A stretch of 47,721 bases of DNA from Acetanaerobacterium elongatum (GTDB taxonomy: Bacteria > Bacillota > Clostridia > Oscillospirales > Ruminococcaceae): assembly GCF_900103835.1 (NCBI RefSeq), contig NZ_FNID01000023.1:1-47721 (forward strand), given 5' to 3'. The position numbers and the translations under genes were made by a program. Positions 25,059 to 34,084 of this stretch are shown here, piece after piece; position 1 is the stretch's first letter; each line of letters starts with the position of its first letter. Below the pieces are notes generated by a model. That model made no database searches and was not told the origin of the DNA. It saw only the letters and a list, made by a program, of their open reading frames with translations.

Positions 25059-26389
25059 TGTTTATGCTTTCTACCTTTGGGGCTTGCTACAGGCTTATTA
25101 TCGTAAAAGTAGTTGGTTTCAAGCGTCAGTTCTATGCCCAGCGCGGTGAGATAGCGGAAGAACGCCCGCTGGATATGATACTGTTCAATGTTGGAGGAAA
25201 AGCTGATGGTAAACCGGTCACCGTAAGAGCATACGGCACATTTAATAGCGTTTGACTCCGTGGGTGAAAGGATGAATTCAAAATTTTCAGCGTAGGCGGC
25301 ATATTCCTTTGGCAGTTCCACCCGCCCGAGGTTGGAGAGCGCGGTAGTGGCGGTAAGCTCCCCCATGCGGTAGGAGGGGCGCAGCACAAGGTTTTTTATA
25401 AAGAGCGGAAAACCACGCAGGATGGGGTTGCGTGAAAGCCGCACCTTATAAGCGTTGCGCTGAGAAAGGTTTTCTTTAATCAGCTCCTTGGCAAGCTGGC
25501 CGGATACTACCTTGAGTATTTCTTCAAAGGTGATACCGCTGCGGTTAAACTGCATACCTACACCAATACATTCAAAGAAATTCAGCGCGGTATTGGTGTC
25601 AAAAATCGCCCTCAGGTTTACGGGCAGCGATACCGCTACCGGAGACCACGAGGGCCTGCCCTTCAGCTCCTCCTGCCAGATGCTCCAGATGAGCACCGAA
25701 GAAAGGAACGCTGTAACGGTTACACCGTGTTCCCGCGCGACAGCAAGGATTTTCTGGGTACTTGCCACCCCATGCACCACCTTGATAGCGGTGAAGGGCA
25801 GCGGGGTACCGTGCAGGTGATAGGCACGGCGGGTAAAGGGCGCAAAGCCGCGTGCCTTTTTATAGATTTTATTGTAGCCATCCTCTAAAACGGCGGCATT
25901 GGGCGAAGCGGGCTTGTCCAGCCACCCCGAAAGCAGAGGAATGTTCGGGTGAACGATGGTAAGGTAGGTGCACAGCAGGTCTTTTAAGAACTCCAGCGCA
26001 CCGGTTCCGTCGGTTAAGGCGTGGTAGGTTTCGAGCGAAATACGGTTGCCAAAGTACAGCACACGGAACAGAAAGCCCTCATTCTCGCGGCGGTTCATGG
26101 GCGCGCAGGGGTAAAGCTCCTCGCGAGACACCTTGGGGGAGTTGGGGTTTGTCTCAAAATAATACCAGAAAAAGCCCGCGCGCAGCCGCACATTAAAGGC
26201 GGGGAAGCGATGGATAACATCGCTGAGTGCCTGCTGCAGCGCCTCGGGACGAACCTCCTCGCGCAGTACGCAGGAGAGCCGGAACACATTGGCGGTGGTA
26301 ACGGAGGAGGCCGCGGGGAAGATGCGCGCGGAGTTATCCAGCCTGCGCCAGCTGTTCATCTGTGAGGACTTTATCATTTTGGTGCCCAT
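25055..26389 (-). CDS. Condensation/alcohol-acetyltransferase-fold protein
   Basis: This 444-residue product carries the HxxxDG motif of CoA-dependent acyltransferases and condensation domains (TYHALTDGTGALEF, about residue 138) and the second-half pattern LSNLGRVELP. It fits the alcohol acetyltransferase/condensation superfamily, which moves acyl groups onto alcohols or amines. GGAAGGGGAGCGGC precedes the ATG. It is the first gene of a three-gene run with the lysine-rich and DUF6320 genes. No carrier protein or NRPS gene is nearby, so a small-molecule or lipid acceptor is more likely than peptide synthesis. Confidence 0.8.
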   Translation of the reverse strand: MGTKMIKSSQMNSWRRLDNSARIFPAASSVTTANVFRLSCVLREEVRPEALQQALSDVIHRFPAFNVRLRAGFFWYYFETNPNSPKVSREELYPCAPMNRRENEGFLFRVLYFGNRISLETYHALTDGTGALEFLKDLLCTYLTIVHPNIPLLSGWLDKPASPNAAVLEDGYNKIYKKARGFAPFTRRAYHLHGTPLPFTAIKVVHGVASTQKILAVAREHGVTVTAFLSSVLIWSIWQEELKGRPSWSPVAVSLPVNLRAIFDTNTALNFFECIGVGMQFNRSGITFEEILKVVSGQLAKELIKENLSQRNAYKVRLSRNPILRGFPLFIKNLVLRPSYRMGELTATTALSNLGRVELPKEYAAYAENFEFILSPTESNAIKCAVCSYGDRFTISFSSNIEQYHIQRAFFRYLTALGIELTLETNYFYDNKPVASPKGRKHKQ

Positions 26390-26610
26390 GCCGCTCCCCC
26401 TTCCGAATTAATAGCAACAGTAAATTAAAATGAAGAGTGTACAAAGACAAAGCGGTAAACGCATACTCGGTTTGACAGTGCGCGACCGCAATTATAGTGA
26501 AGTCAAATCAATAGCTATTTTGTCTGTAAGAGTAGCTTTGACGGTTTATCCCGCAGTCATACGCATTCCCGTGTGACAGTAGGAGCTCTATACGAACTAC
26601 CGCTTAAAGT

Positions 26611-27069
26611 CTATTCGGCATAGTGCAGGCGCTCTTCGGTATAGCCGTTTAACACCCCGCACATATCCGCGGCATACCTCTTGGCGGCTGCAAGGTCATG
26701 GTCTAAGTAGTTGCCACATTCAATCTCGCTTGCGCCGGGGATGTCTCCCTCGTAGTCGCGGATAAACGCGAAGCTATCCTGCACAAGCTTGATGGCCTCG
26801 GTATGGCTGATATTGCGCACCAAAAAGTAAAAGCCGGTACGGCACCCCATGGGGCCCACATACACCACGTTCGGCGAGAAACGGCTGTTGCGCACATAGG
26901 TGGCGAACAGATGCTCGAAGGTGTGCAGCCCCGCGTTTTCCAGGTAGGCTCCTCCGTTCGGGCGGCACATGCGAATATCGTAGGTGACAATATCGCCGTC
27001 GATACGGGAGGTATACATCCCTTTTTGTAGTGTGAGATGGTTTACCTGAAAGCTTGCAATCTTCTGCAT
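26611..27069 (-). CDS. luxS: S-ribosylhomocysteine lyase
   Basis: This 152-residue enzyme splits S-ribosylhomocysteine into homocysteine and DPD, the precursor of autoinducer-2, as part of the activated methyl cycle. Metal ligands are visible: His49 and His53 in LHTFEHL, with catalytic Glu52, and Cys118 in EIECGNYLDHDL. Length is typical. It is divergent from queT and has a terminator-like hairpin between promoter and start codon. A mtnN/pfs partner is not in this window. The 221-bp gap after the luxS stop (26390-26610) shows no supported gene. Confidence 0.97.
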   Translation of the reverse strand: MQKIASFQVNHLTLQKGMYTSRIDGDIVTYDIRMCRPNGGAYLENAGLHTFEHLFATYVRNSRFSPNVVYVGPMGCRTGFYFLVRNISHTEAIKLVQDSFAFIRDYEGDIPGASEIECGNYLDHDLAAAKRYAADMCGVLNGYTEERLHYAE

Positions 27070-27103
27070 AATAGGCTCCGTTTCTCCGGCAACAATAGTA
27101 AAA

Positions 27104-27143
27104 AGCCTGTTATGCCGCCCATACCGGAAGGGCGGGAAAGGCT
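27104..27143 (-). terminator. Terminator-like hairpin in the luxS leader (possible attenuator)
   Basis: On the minus strand AGCCT and CCGCCC pair with GGGCGG and AGGCT around a 9-nt loop, and the stem is followed by TTTTTAC. It lies between the luxS promoter and its ATG, so it would stop transcription before luxS unless disrupted or bypassed. Confidence 0.6.
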
Positions 27144-27154
27144 CATGATAATAC

Positions 27155-27182
27155 AGTATAATTCCGGCGAATAATCAGGCAA
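27155..27182 (-). promoter_or_regulatory. Promoter of luxS
   Basis: On the minus strand TTGCCT (27182-27177), 16-bp spacer, TATACT (27160-27155). The predicted start site is almost adjacent to the terminator-like hairpin. Confidence 0.55.
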
Positions 27183-27282
27183 ATTCAGTATTCAGTTTGC
27201 CCCAATAATTACGATTCATTATAGCATTAATTTATGTACAGAAAAAGAGGATTGAATTAAAACTTTAACGGCCCTTTCAGGG

Positions 27283-27311
27283 TTTACAAGCCGCTCCAAC
27301 TGCGCTATACT
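27283..27311 (+). promoter_or_regulatory. Promoter of queT
   Basis: TTTACA (27283-27288), 17-bp spacer, TATACT (27306-27311). The transcript would start at the first stem of the preQ1-III-type riboswitch. Confidence 0.7.
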
Positions 27312-27392
27312 TTGTTTGCCGCAAATAACCTGCGGCGGTCAGTTCGCAAAATCCTGACCGATGCCCAAGGCGTGTTTTGGGTGTCAAACAAA
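27311..27392 (+). ncRNA. preQ1-III-type riboswitch
   Basis: TTTGTTTG (27311-27318) pairs with CAAACAAA (27385-27392) to close the domain. Inside are CCGCA/TGCGG (27319-27335) and CGGTCAG/CTGACCG hairpins and the GCCCAAGGCG segment. The layout matches the preQ1-III class, described upstream of queT in Ruminococcaceae. It ends about 24 nt before the queT ATG, so it probably acts on translation. Confidence 0.85.
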
Positions 27393-27415
27393 CACTACGA
27401 AAGGAAAAATTAAAC

Positions 27416-27940
27416 ATGAAGAAAACAACCACCTACAGGCTGGTGCAGGGCGCGATGATCGCGGCGCTGTACGCGGCTCTGACCCTCGCGCTTGCCCCCC
27501 TAAGCTTCGGGCAGGTGCAGATTCGCTTTGCCGAGGCACTGACGATCTTAGCGGTATTCTCGCTTACCAACGTTTACGGCCTTGCCCTTGGCTGCCTGAT
27601 TGCAAACGGCGTGGGCTTTCTGCTGGGGGTAAACATCCTTGGCGGGTTTGACATGCTGTTCGGCACCCTCGCAACCCTGATTGCCGCGTTTATCAGCTAC
27701 GCGCTGCGCAACGTGCGCTTTGGCAGGTTTCCGGTGTTATCGGCGCTTGCCCCTGTAATACTTAACGGTATCATTATCGGCGGGGAGCTTTCGGTTTTAC
27801 TTACGAATTCTCTGGCACCCGTGCCGCTTCTCACCAACGCTGCGTTTGTGGCGGCGGGGGAGATTATACCCTGCATCGTGCTGGGGCTGATACTGGTTTA
27901 CACCCTTGAGAAAACGGGGCTGGATAAAAAGCTGTTTTAG
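27416..27940 (+). CDS. queT: QueT family queuosine-precursor transporter
   Basis: This 174-residue product starts at MKKTTTYRLVQGAMIAALYA, with GAAAGGAAAA about 9 nt upstream; the longer reading to 27377 runs through the riboswitch and is rejected. There are about five to six hydrophobic segments and the QueT pattern (LSFGQVQIRFAEALTILAVF, then GCLIANG). QueT is the substrate-binding S component of an ECF transporter for preQ1 or a related queuosine precursor; the shared energising genes are not here. The riboswitch upstream ties the gene to preQ1 sensing. Confidence 0.93.
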   Translation: MKKTTTYRLVQGAMIAALYAALTLALAPLSFGQVQIRFAEALTILAVFSLTNVYGLALGCLIANGVGFLLGVNILGGFDMLFGTLATLIAAFISYALRNVRFGRFPVLSALAPVILNGIIIGGELSVLLTNSLAPVPLLTNAAFVAAGEIIPCIVLGLILVYTLEKTGLDKKLF

Positions 27941-27962
27941 ATTTTGCATAACATAATACAAA

Positions 27963-27999
27963 GCGGCACTCCTGAGGGATTCAGGGGTGCCGCGGTTTT
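27963..27999 (+). terminator. Terminator of queT
   Basis: GCGGCACTCCTGA / TCAGGGGTGCCGC (13-bp stem with one T-G pair, 5-nt loop) followed by GGTTTTG, 22 bp after the stop. Confidence 0.85.
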
Positions 28000-28068
28000 G
28001 TATTTGATGACTTTTTATCCACAGGAGAATTTTATTATTGATTTAGATTGTCCATATTCGTACGGGCG

Positions 28069-28098
28069 GCATACTTTTGTTGTTCGACAAAAGTATGC
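28069..28098. repeat. Isolated hairpin GCATACTTTT/AAAAGTATGC
   Basis: Two perfect 10-bp arms around a 10-nt loop (GTTGTTCGAC), in a gap with no supported gene (28000-28304). Such hairpins with flanking GCGAAG-like sequence can be dispersed repeats, but no second copy is in the window. Confidence 0.5.
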
Positions 28099-28304
28099 AA
28101 AAGCGAAGTAGAGAATTCCCCTGAACCCCCATGTTTATGGATACCAAGTTTTATCTATCACGAGCTGGACTGGTTAAATTTATAAATGTAGTATAATTTA
28201 CACAATAATTTTATTGAGATTTGTTGGAAATTAGCATTTAAATAAATAATGTAAATCGTTATAATTCATGTATAGATTGTAATTTTTAAAAGGAGTTAAT
28301 GAAA

Positions 28305-29091
28305 ATGATGATTTGCAAAAAAAAGCGCGCTTAAAAAAACAGGCTCTATTTTTTGTGTAGTATTTATGATTTTAGCTTTAAATACTACCGTATTCGCATT
28401 ACCTCCAACCGTTAGTGTTGAAGAATATGATTATGAAGCAGAGCAGCAAGTTTTAAATGAACAGCCATATATTCCTATGGAAAGTTTAGATTTTAATGAT
28501 AACGATTACGCCATAGAGAATAAGAAAGCGTATGATTTAGGTAAATCAATACAACAGCGTGATTTCTCAAGATTGGGGATTTTCTCAATCATTTCACCAC
28601 AATCTTACAGGTTTTTAGCTGTAACGCATTATTACCAAGATGATAGTGAATGGGCTAGTGATATTATGCAGCCAGCTGGTTATTCAATAGCTGATGGTGG
28701 TTGCGCTCTTACCAGTTTTGCAATGATTTCGTCATATCTTGGTGATTACCATACTCCAAGAACTATGAATATTGCATTAGGCAATAAAGCGTGCCCTTTC
28801 CTTCGTGATAGCGCTGCAAGCCAATTTGGGTATACCATACTTAACAGTTTATCTGCTCCTTCGAATAGTACAGCAGTGACAACAAGCATAGGATGTATCG
28901 CCTTAGGCAGACCTGTATTTATTTGTCTGCGGAAAGGCACTACTAGCAATTATCATTGGGTCGTTGCATATGGCTATAACGATAATAGCGTAATGATTTT
29001 AGATCCTGAAGGTGATTGGGACTATTCAAATTTAAGCACTTATCTTAATAATGGGTGGAATGTGAGATATTTAAATACATTTTCAGCATGA
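28305..29091 (+). pseudogene. C39-like secreted cysteine peptidase, start out of frame at an A8 tract
   Basis: From 28366 the frame encodes a C39-like (papain-fold) domain with Cys in GGCALTSFAM, His in YHWVVAYGY and Asp in VMILDPEG. Its true start should be the ATG at 28305, which has AAAAGGAG 9 nt upstream and encodes MMICKK. An A8 tract (28317-28324) then shifts the frame into TAA. With one A fewer, the start joins a perfect signal peptide (KKTGSIFCVVFMILALNTTVFA) to the domain, giving 261 residues. So this is a frameshifted gene, a phase-variable gene or a sequencing error. The function is presumably secreted peptide cleavage or binding. A lipoprotein gene overlaps its stop by ATGA. Confidence 0.75.
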
Positions 29092-29735
29092 AAAGAGTAT
29101 TGATACTTGCTTCGCTATGTGTTTTAATTCTTTCCGGTTGCAACTTTAAAAATCAAAATTGCCAAACTTCTGATGTAATATCATCTATAAATACTAATTC
29201 ATCAAGTAGTCAATTGGGAACTCCTATTCCTATCAACGGCTTTTCGCTTGAGGATTTAAAACTTCAAATATGTGTGCCAAGTGATATTAAGTTTCAAGAT
29301 CCTAATATTGATTTTGACATGCCTGAACATTACTCAGTAATGTCAGGTGATCCAACCTTTGATTTGGGTGCATATATGAAGGCCAAATTATACGGTAATT
29401 ACACTTATGTATGTGCGCTGACCGTTGAAAATACCATTGCTGCAATGGAACTGCCAGTAATATTCTTACAAGGCTTTAATCTGGAGGATATTGAAAATAA
29501 AAGGGCAGTTATAATGGTTGGGCAACGTCAACTCTCTATGGAAGAATTAAGTGCATACGAGGTATATCGTGACGAAGCGGCGGTTGTGTATAACTTCTCC
29601 AGCCTAGTAATGACGGAATCCTTTGATGATTATATTGAAATACACAAAGCAAGCACAACCTATGACTACAGCTGGACAAAGGACGTTTATCATTATTTTC
29701 AAAATCATATTCAGGAAATTATCAAAAGAAAATGA
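29088..29735 (+). CDS. Putative lipoprotein
   Basis: This 215-residue product starts at MKRVLILASLCVLILSGCNF, overlapping the peptidase stop by ATGA; the start at 29055 is rejected because the lipobox would be displaced. The lipobox LSGC predicts lipid attachment at Cys18 and location on the outer face of the membrane. A Ser/Thr/Asn-rich linker (SINTNSSSSQLG) precedes a globular domain that I do not recognise. It is co-transcribed with the C39-like peptidase and may be its partner or substrate. Confidence 0.8.
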   Translation: MKRVLILASLCVLILSGCNFKNQNCQTSDVISSINTNSSSSQLGTPIPINGFSLEDLKLQICVPSDIKFQDPNIDFDMPEHYSVMSGDPTFDLGAYMKAKLYGNYTYVCALTVENTIAAMELPVIFLQGFNLEDIENKRAVIMVGQRQLSMEELSAYEVYRDEAAVVYNFSSLVMTESFDDYIEIHKASTTYDYSWTKDVYHYFQNHIQEIIKRK

Positions 29736-29741
29736 TTTATA

Positions 29742-29773
29742 GGGGAAGCCAGAATCAAGGGCTTCCCCATTTT
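29742..29773 (+). terminator. Terminator of the peptidase-lipoprotein pair
   Basis: GGGGAAGCC / GGCTTCCCC, 9-nt loop, followed by ATTTTCT. It lies 6 bp after the lipoprotein stop. Confidence 0.8.
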
Positions 29774-29787
29774 CTATATACAAACAA

Positions 29788-30738
29788 TTATCGGAAGGTC
29801 TCAAGCCGATCCTCAGAAATGTAATTGAGCTCCGCTCTGTCCCACTTTCCGAAAACCTCGTCGCCCATCTGTAAAATAGAGCGCTTCTCCGGATCCAGCC
29901 CAATCAGTTTATTGATGTAGGCATCCAGCGTTACAAGGTCTTCGCTGCCTAAGATGAGCCCCAGGTTCTCTATCACGTCATACTCTGTCCAGAGCATTTT
30001 GTAGCGGTTCTTGCCCTCTTCTCTGGTAACAGGGATGTGGTAAAGGCCCTCGCAGATTCCCACCACCCGGAGCAGCGATTTGTAGACGGTGAGGATATCC
30101 ACGATACTTCTTGAAAGCCCTGTGTCGAAGTCGCTGCCGTGGTAGTGTTCGCGATTGGGAATAGGTATTGTGCCAAACATATTCTTCATCGAGAGTGAGG
30201 CGAAGATTGAAACCGCCGGTACGTTATACTTGATCTTGGCGTAGCTGATGAGCGGAAGGTGCCTTAACTGAAACAATTTTTCGGGAATCATTCCATAAAG
30301 CTCCTTATGGCTGATTGGGGCGTATTTACTCTCGGTAAGTTGCTGTATCTCGTCTGCTTTTGCAACCCTGCCGGACCAATACTCCTCGGTGATGTTGATG
30401 TACTCGGCGTCGTATTTTTTCAGCAGCTCCGCCATGCCGCTTTTGTGCAAAAACTGTTCGTCCTGTTCCTTCAGCCAGTCCCAGTTTTCAAGGCCGTTCG
30501 TGCCGTTGATTGCTCGGGTGTTATCCGTTCTGCCGTACATATAGCTTTCGATGATATATTTCTTGCCGTCTATCGCGGCTAACAGTGGCTCCAGCGACTC
30601 AACATCGGTATAGAACCCATAGTCGCCGCTTGTCCAGTTCGGCTTGATGATAACGCCTTCGCTGCCCAGTTTAAAATTCTCCAGAAAGGCCTTCATATCG
30701 GCCTGATTTTTTATGGTAGTATCGATTACCTTTCTCAT
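29788..30738 (-). CDS. DUF362 domain-containing protein
   Basis: This 316-residue product has the DUF362 pattern: GVIIKPNWTSGDYGFYTD near the N-terminus, IIESYMYGRTDN, PLISYAKIKYNVPAVSIFAS and SLSMKNMFGTIP. No ferredoxin [4Fe-4S] domain is attached, unlike many DUF362 proteins. GAGGGGGCAAGACA precedes the ATG. The function is unknown. It is convergent with the lipoprotein gene and lies downstream of aspS but beyond that gene's terminator. Confidence 0.85.
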   Translation of the reverse strand: MRKVIDTTIKNQADMKAFLENFKLGSEGVIIKPNWTSGDYGFYTDVESLEPLLAAIDGKKYIIESYMYGRTDNTRAINGTNGLENWDWLKEQDEQFLHKSGMAELLKKYDAEYINITEEYWSGRVAKADEIQQLTESKYAPISHKELYGMIPEKLFQLRHLPLISYAKIKYNVPAVSIFASLSMKNMFGTIPIPNREHYHGSDFDTGLSRSIVDILTVYKSLLRVVGICEGLYHIPVTREEGKNRYKMLWTEYDVIENLGLILGSEDLVTLDAYINKLIGLDPEKRSILQMGDEVFGKWDRAELNYISEDRLETFR

Positions 30739-30844
30739 TGTCTTGCCCCCTCTGTTGTTTGACTCCTTAAACTATTAGAATAAGGATAATCAGCCATAGA
30801 ACGATTGTCAAGTACGCACACCTGTATTACTCCAACACAAAAAG

Positions 30845-30865
30845 GGGGGAGCATCACGCTCCCCC
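30845..30865 (-). terminator. Terminator of the hisS-aspS operon
   Basis: GGGGGAGC/GCTCCCCC, 5-nt loop. On the minus strand it is followed by CCTTTTTGTG. It lies 8 bp after the aspS stop. Confidence 0.85.
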
Positions 30866-30872
30866 AAAAGTT

Positions 30873-32645
30873 TTATTTCTTTATGAGTGAAATTCCAAGC
30901 TCGGCCAGCTGCTTTTCGTCTACCTCAGAGGGGCAGGCGCTCATCAGCTCGCTGCAGTTCTGTACCTTCGGGAAGGCCAGCACATCGCGCAGGCTTTCGG
31001 CCCCGCACATCTGCATGGCAAGGCGGTCAAGCCCTATGCCCGCGCCCCCGTGCGGCGGTGCGGCATAGCGGTAGGCGTCTACCAGGAAGCCGAACTTGAC
31101 TTCAATCTCCTCTTTGGTAAGCCCAAGAAGGGTAAACATCTTCTGCTGCAGCTCAAAGTCGGTGATGCGGATGGAACCGCTCGAAAGCTCAATGCCGTTG
31201 AGCACCAGATCGTACGCCTTGGCACGCACCGAGCCGGGGTCGCTTTCAAGGTAGGGGAGGCACTCGTCCATCGGCATGGTAAAGGGGTGGTGCATGGCGG
31301 CCCATGTGCCGCTCTCCTCATCCCACTCAAAGAAGGGGAACTCGGTAATCCACAAAAAGTTGTAACCGGTGCGCTCGATTTCTAACAGCTTGGCCACTGT
31401 TAGGCGCAGCTGCCCGAGTACCGGCAGCACCACGCGGTTTTTGTCGGCTACAATCAGCGCCACGTCGCCCTTTTCGCAGCCGAGCGCCTTCAGGATGTCG
31501 GCAAGCTCCTGTTCGCTGATAAACTTGGCAAACGAACAGTTGGGCGCGTCCTCTACCCAGCGGATGTAGGCAAGCCCCTTGGCGCCGATGCCCTTTACCT
31601 GCTCGGTGAGCTTGTCAATCTCTTTGCGGCTGAGCTTGGCTGCACCGCCCTTTGCAGCAATAGCGCGCACGCTGCCGCCCTCGGCAACCGCATTTTTAAA
31701 CACGGTAAACTCGGTATCTTTCACGATTGCCGAAAGGTCGGTAATCTCCATGCCAAAGCGGGTATCGGGCTTATCCGAGCCGTAGCGCTCCATCGCCTCT
31801 TTGTAGGTAAGGCGGGGCAGCGGCAAGGGGATATTCACATCCAGCACCTCTTTAAACAGGCGCTGTACAAAGCCCTCGTTGATTTTTAAGATGTCCTCCA
31901 TATCCACAAACGACATCTCAAGGTCAATCTGCGTAAACTCGGGCTGGCGGTCGGCGCGCAGATCTTCATCGCGGAAGCACCGGGCAATCTGGAAGTAGCG
32001 GTCGTAGCCCGAGATCATTAAAAGCTGCTTGTAGATTTGAGGCGACTGCGGTAGTGCGTAGAACTTGCCGTTGTGAATGCGGGAGGGAACCAGATAATCG
32101 CGCGCACCCTCGGGGGTAGATTTGATCATCATGGGGGTTTCAATCTCTAAAAAGCCGTTCTCAAAGTAGTAGTCGCGCGCTACCTTGGCAATCTTGTGGC
32201 GCAGAATGAGGTTCTGCTGCAGGCCGGGGCGGCGCAGGTCGAGGTAACGATACTTTAAGCGAAGCTCCTCGTTTACCTTGCTCTGGTCGGTGATTTCAAA
32301 CGGCGGGGTCTGTGCCTTGGAAAGGATGCGCAGCTCGGTAACATACAGCTCAACCATACCGGTTTTCAGCTCTTTGTTTACCGATTCGCGTCTGCGTACC
32401 GTACCTTTAGCCATCAATACATATTCAGAGCGCACGGTCTTGGCCTTTTCCAGCAGCGCTGCGGCAGTGCCGTCGTCAAACGCCAGCTGGATAATCCCCG
32501 AGCGGTCGCGCAGGTCGATAAAAACAAGGTTGCCCATATCGCGTATCTTTTGGGTAAAACCGCATACCACAATCTCATGGCCGATATCACTTTCCGCAGG
32601 CTCGCCGCAGTAGTGGGTTCTTCTGAGTGTTCCCATCGTGTCCAT
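30873..32645 (-). CDS. aspS: Aspartyl-tRNA synthetase
   Basis: This 590-residue class II synthetase charges tRNA-Asp. Domains in order: OB-fold anticodon-binding domain (residues about 15-105), catalytic core with motif 2 [18 protein letters not shown], the bacterial GAD insertion (about 290-420) and motif 3 [11 protein letters not shown] near the C-terminus. The ATG at 32645 is used; 32651 would be a TTG. It follows hisS by 69 bp in the same direction and is probably read from the same T-box-controlled transcript. Whether it is discriminating or non-discriminating cannot be told here. Confidence 0.97.
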   Translation of the reverse strand: MDTMGTLRRTHYCGEPAESDIGHEIVVCGFTQKIRDMGNLVFIDLRDRSGIIQLAFDDGTAAALLEKAKTVRSEYVLMAKGTVRRRESVNKELKTGMVELYVTELRILSKAQTPPFEITDQSKVNEELRLKYRYLDLRRPGLQQNLILRHKIAKVARDYYFENGFLEIETPMMIKSTPEGARDYLVPSRIHNGKFYALPQSPQIYKQLLMISGYDRYFQIARCFRDEDLRADRQPEFTQIDLEMSFVDMEDILKINEGFVQRLFKEVLDVNIPLPLPRLTYKEAMERYGSDKPDTRFGMEITDLSAIVKDTEFTVFKNAVAEGGSVRAIAAKGGAAKLSRKEIDKLTEQVKGIGAKGLAYIRWVEDAPNCSFAKFISEQELADILKALGCEKGDVALIVADKNRVVLPVLGQLRLTVAKLLEIERTGYNFLWITEFPFFEWDEESGTWAAMHHPFTMPMDECLPYLESDPGSVRAKAYDLVLNGIELSSGSIRITDFELQQKMFTLLGLTKEEIEVKFGFLVDAYRYAAPPHGGAGIGLDRLAMQMCGAESLRDVLAFPKVQNCSELMSACPSEVDEKQLAELGISLIKK

Positions 32646-32714
32646 TTTCAATTCATCCCTTCAAGCAATCAATATACAAGAGGTACAAAAGTAAAAAATA
32701 TTACAAAACCTCTC

Positions 32715-34049
32715 TTATTTCAACATATTAAGATTAAAGCCCTCAAGGCCGGTGTTGGAGAGGTCTTCCACCGCCTCTGCCAGGGTGAGGTTATAGAGGG
32801 TGGAAATCAGTGAATCGGAGAGCGGCACATCGGTTTGGGTGCCGGTTTTCATGTTCTTAAGCTTGCCGATGCCCTGCTCCAGCTCGCTGTCACCCATTAC
32901 GAGGGTGTAGGCGGCACCCAGCTTATCGGCATACTTCATCTGTGCCTTAAGGCTTCTGCCCATCAGATCGGTTTCAGCGGCAAAGCCCTCGGCGCGCAGC
33001 AGCTTCACCAGCTCGAATGCACGCTGCCTAGCGTTCTCACCCAGCGGGGCAAGGTAGATATCACAGCCCTTTTCCTGCGGGTACTCGCTGTTAGCGGCCT
33101 TCATCACCATCATCAGCCGGCCGATGCCCATACCAAAGCCCAGTGCGGGGGTGGGGCTGCCGCCCAAGGCCTCCACAAGGCCGTTATAGCGCCCACCGCC
33201 GCATACCGTACCCTGTGCGCCGATGGCGTTTGATACAAACTCAAACACGGTGTTTGTGTAGTAATCCAGGCCGCGAACCAGCGTGGGGACAATCTCGAAG
33301 GGGATTCCGGCGCCCGTCAGGCGGGTTTTAACCCCCTCAAAGTGTGCTTTGCAGTCGTCGCAGATAAAATCGAGCACCTTGGGTGCGCCCGCGGCAATTT
33401 CGGAGCACACGGGGCTTTTGCAGTCTAGGATACGCATGGGGTTTTTGTCCATGCGTCCACGGCAGGTTTCACACAGGTTCTCGGCGTTGTGTGCAAAGTA
33501 TTCCTTCAGCGCCTTGTGGTATTCGGCGCGGCAGGTGGGGCAGCCGATGGAGTTGAGCTTGAGCGTGATATCGGTCACCCCAAGGGTGGTAATAATTTCG
33601 CGGGCGAGTGCAATCACCTCGGCATCCGCGTCGGGGGCAGCGGGGCCGAACATCTCTACGCCGAACTGCGAGAACTCGCGCCAGCGGCCCGCCTGCGGCT
33701 TTTCGTAGCGGAAGCAGTTGGAGATATAGCAGGTTTTCAGCGGCAGCGCGTCACCCAGTAAGCCGTGCTCCATCACGCAGCGCACAATACCCGCTGTGCC
33801 CTCGGGGCGCAGGGTGATGGAACGCCCGCCCTTATCAATGAAGGTGTACATCTCCTTCTGCACCACATCGGTGGTGTCGCCCACCGAACGGTCAAACAGC
33901 TCGGTATGCTCAAAGGTGGGGGTGCGTATCAGCCTAAAGCCGTATAAGGCGGCGGTTTCCAGCGCGGTTGCCTCAATAAAGCGCAGCTTTGCGGTATCCT
34001 CTGGCAGAGAATCCTGTGTGCCGCGCGGTGCCTTGGTGAGTAATGCCAT
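32715..34049 (-). CDS. hisS: Histidyl-tRNA synthetase
   Basis: This 444-residue class II synthetase charges tRNA-His. Motif 1 region (TPTFEHTELFDRSVGDTTD), motif 2 CFRYEKPQAGRWREFSQFG, the His-specific LVRGLDYYTNTVFEF and motif 3 GFGMGIGRLMMV are all present, then the C-terminal anticodon-binding domain. The start is the ATG at 34049 (MALLTKAPRG), with GGAAAGGG about 12 nt upstream; 34070 would be a TTG. It is preceded by a T-box leader with a histidine specifier. Confidence 0.97.
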   Translation of the reverse strand: MALLTKAPRGTQDSLPEDTAKLRFIEATALETAALYGFRLIRTPTFEHTELFDRSVGDTTDVVQKEMYTFIDKGGRSITLRPEGTAGIVRCVMEHGLLGDALPLKTCYISNCFRYEKPQAGRWREFSQFGVEMFGPAAPDADAEVIALAREIITTLGVTDITLKLNSIGCPTCRAEYHKALKEYFAHNAENLCETCRGRMDKNPMRILDCKSPVCSEIAAGAPKVLDFICDDCKAHFEGVKTRLTGAGIPFEIVPTLVRGLDYYTNTVFEFVSNAIGAQGTVCGGGRYNGLVEALGGSPTPALGFGMGIGRLMMVMKAANSEYPQEKGCDIYLAPLGENARQRAFELVKLLRAEGFAAETDLMGRSLKAQMKYADKLGAAYTLVMGDSELEQGIGKLKNMKTGTQTDVPLSDSLISTLYNLTLAEAVEDLSNTGLEGFNLNMLK

Positions 34050-34084
34050 GTTTAGACCAACCCTTTCCAATCAATTCAAAATAA

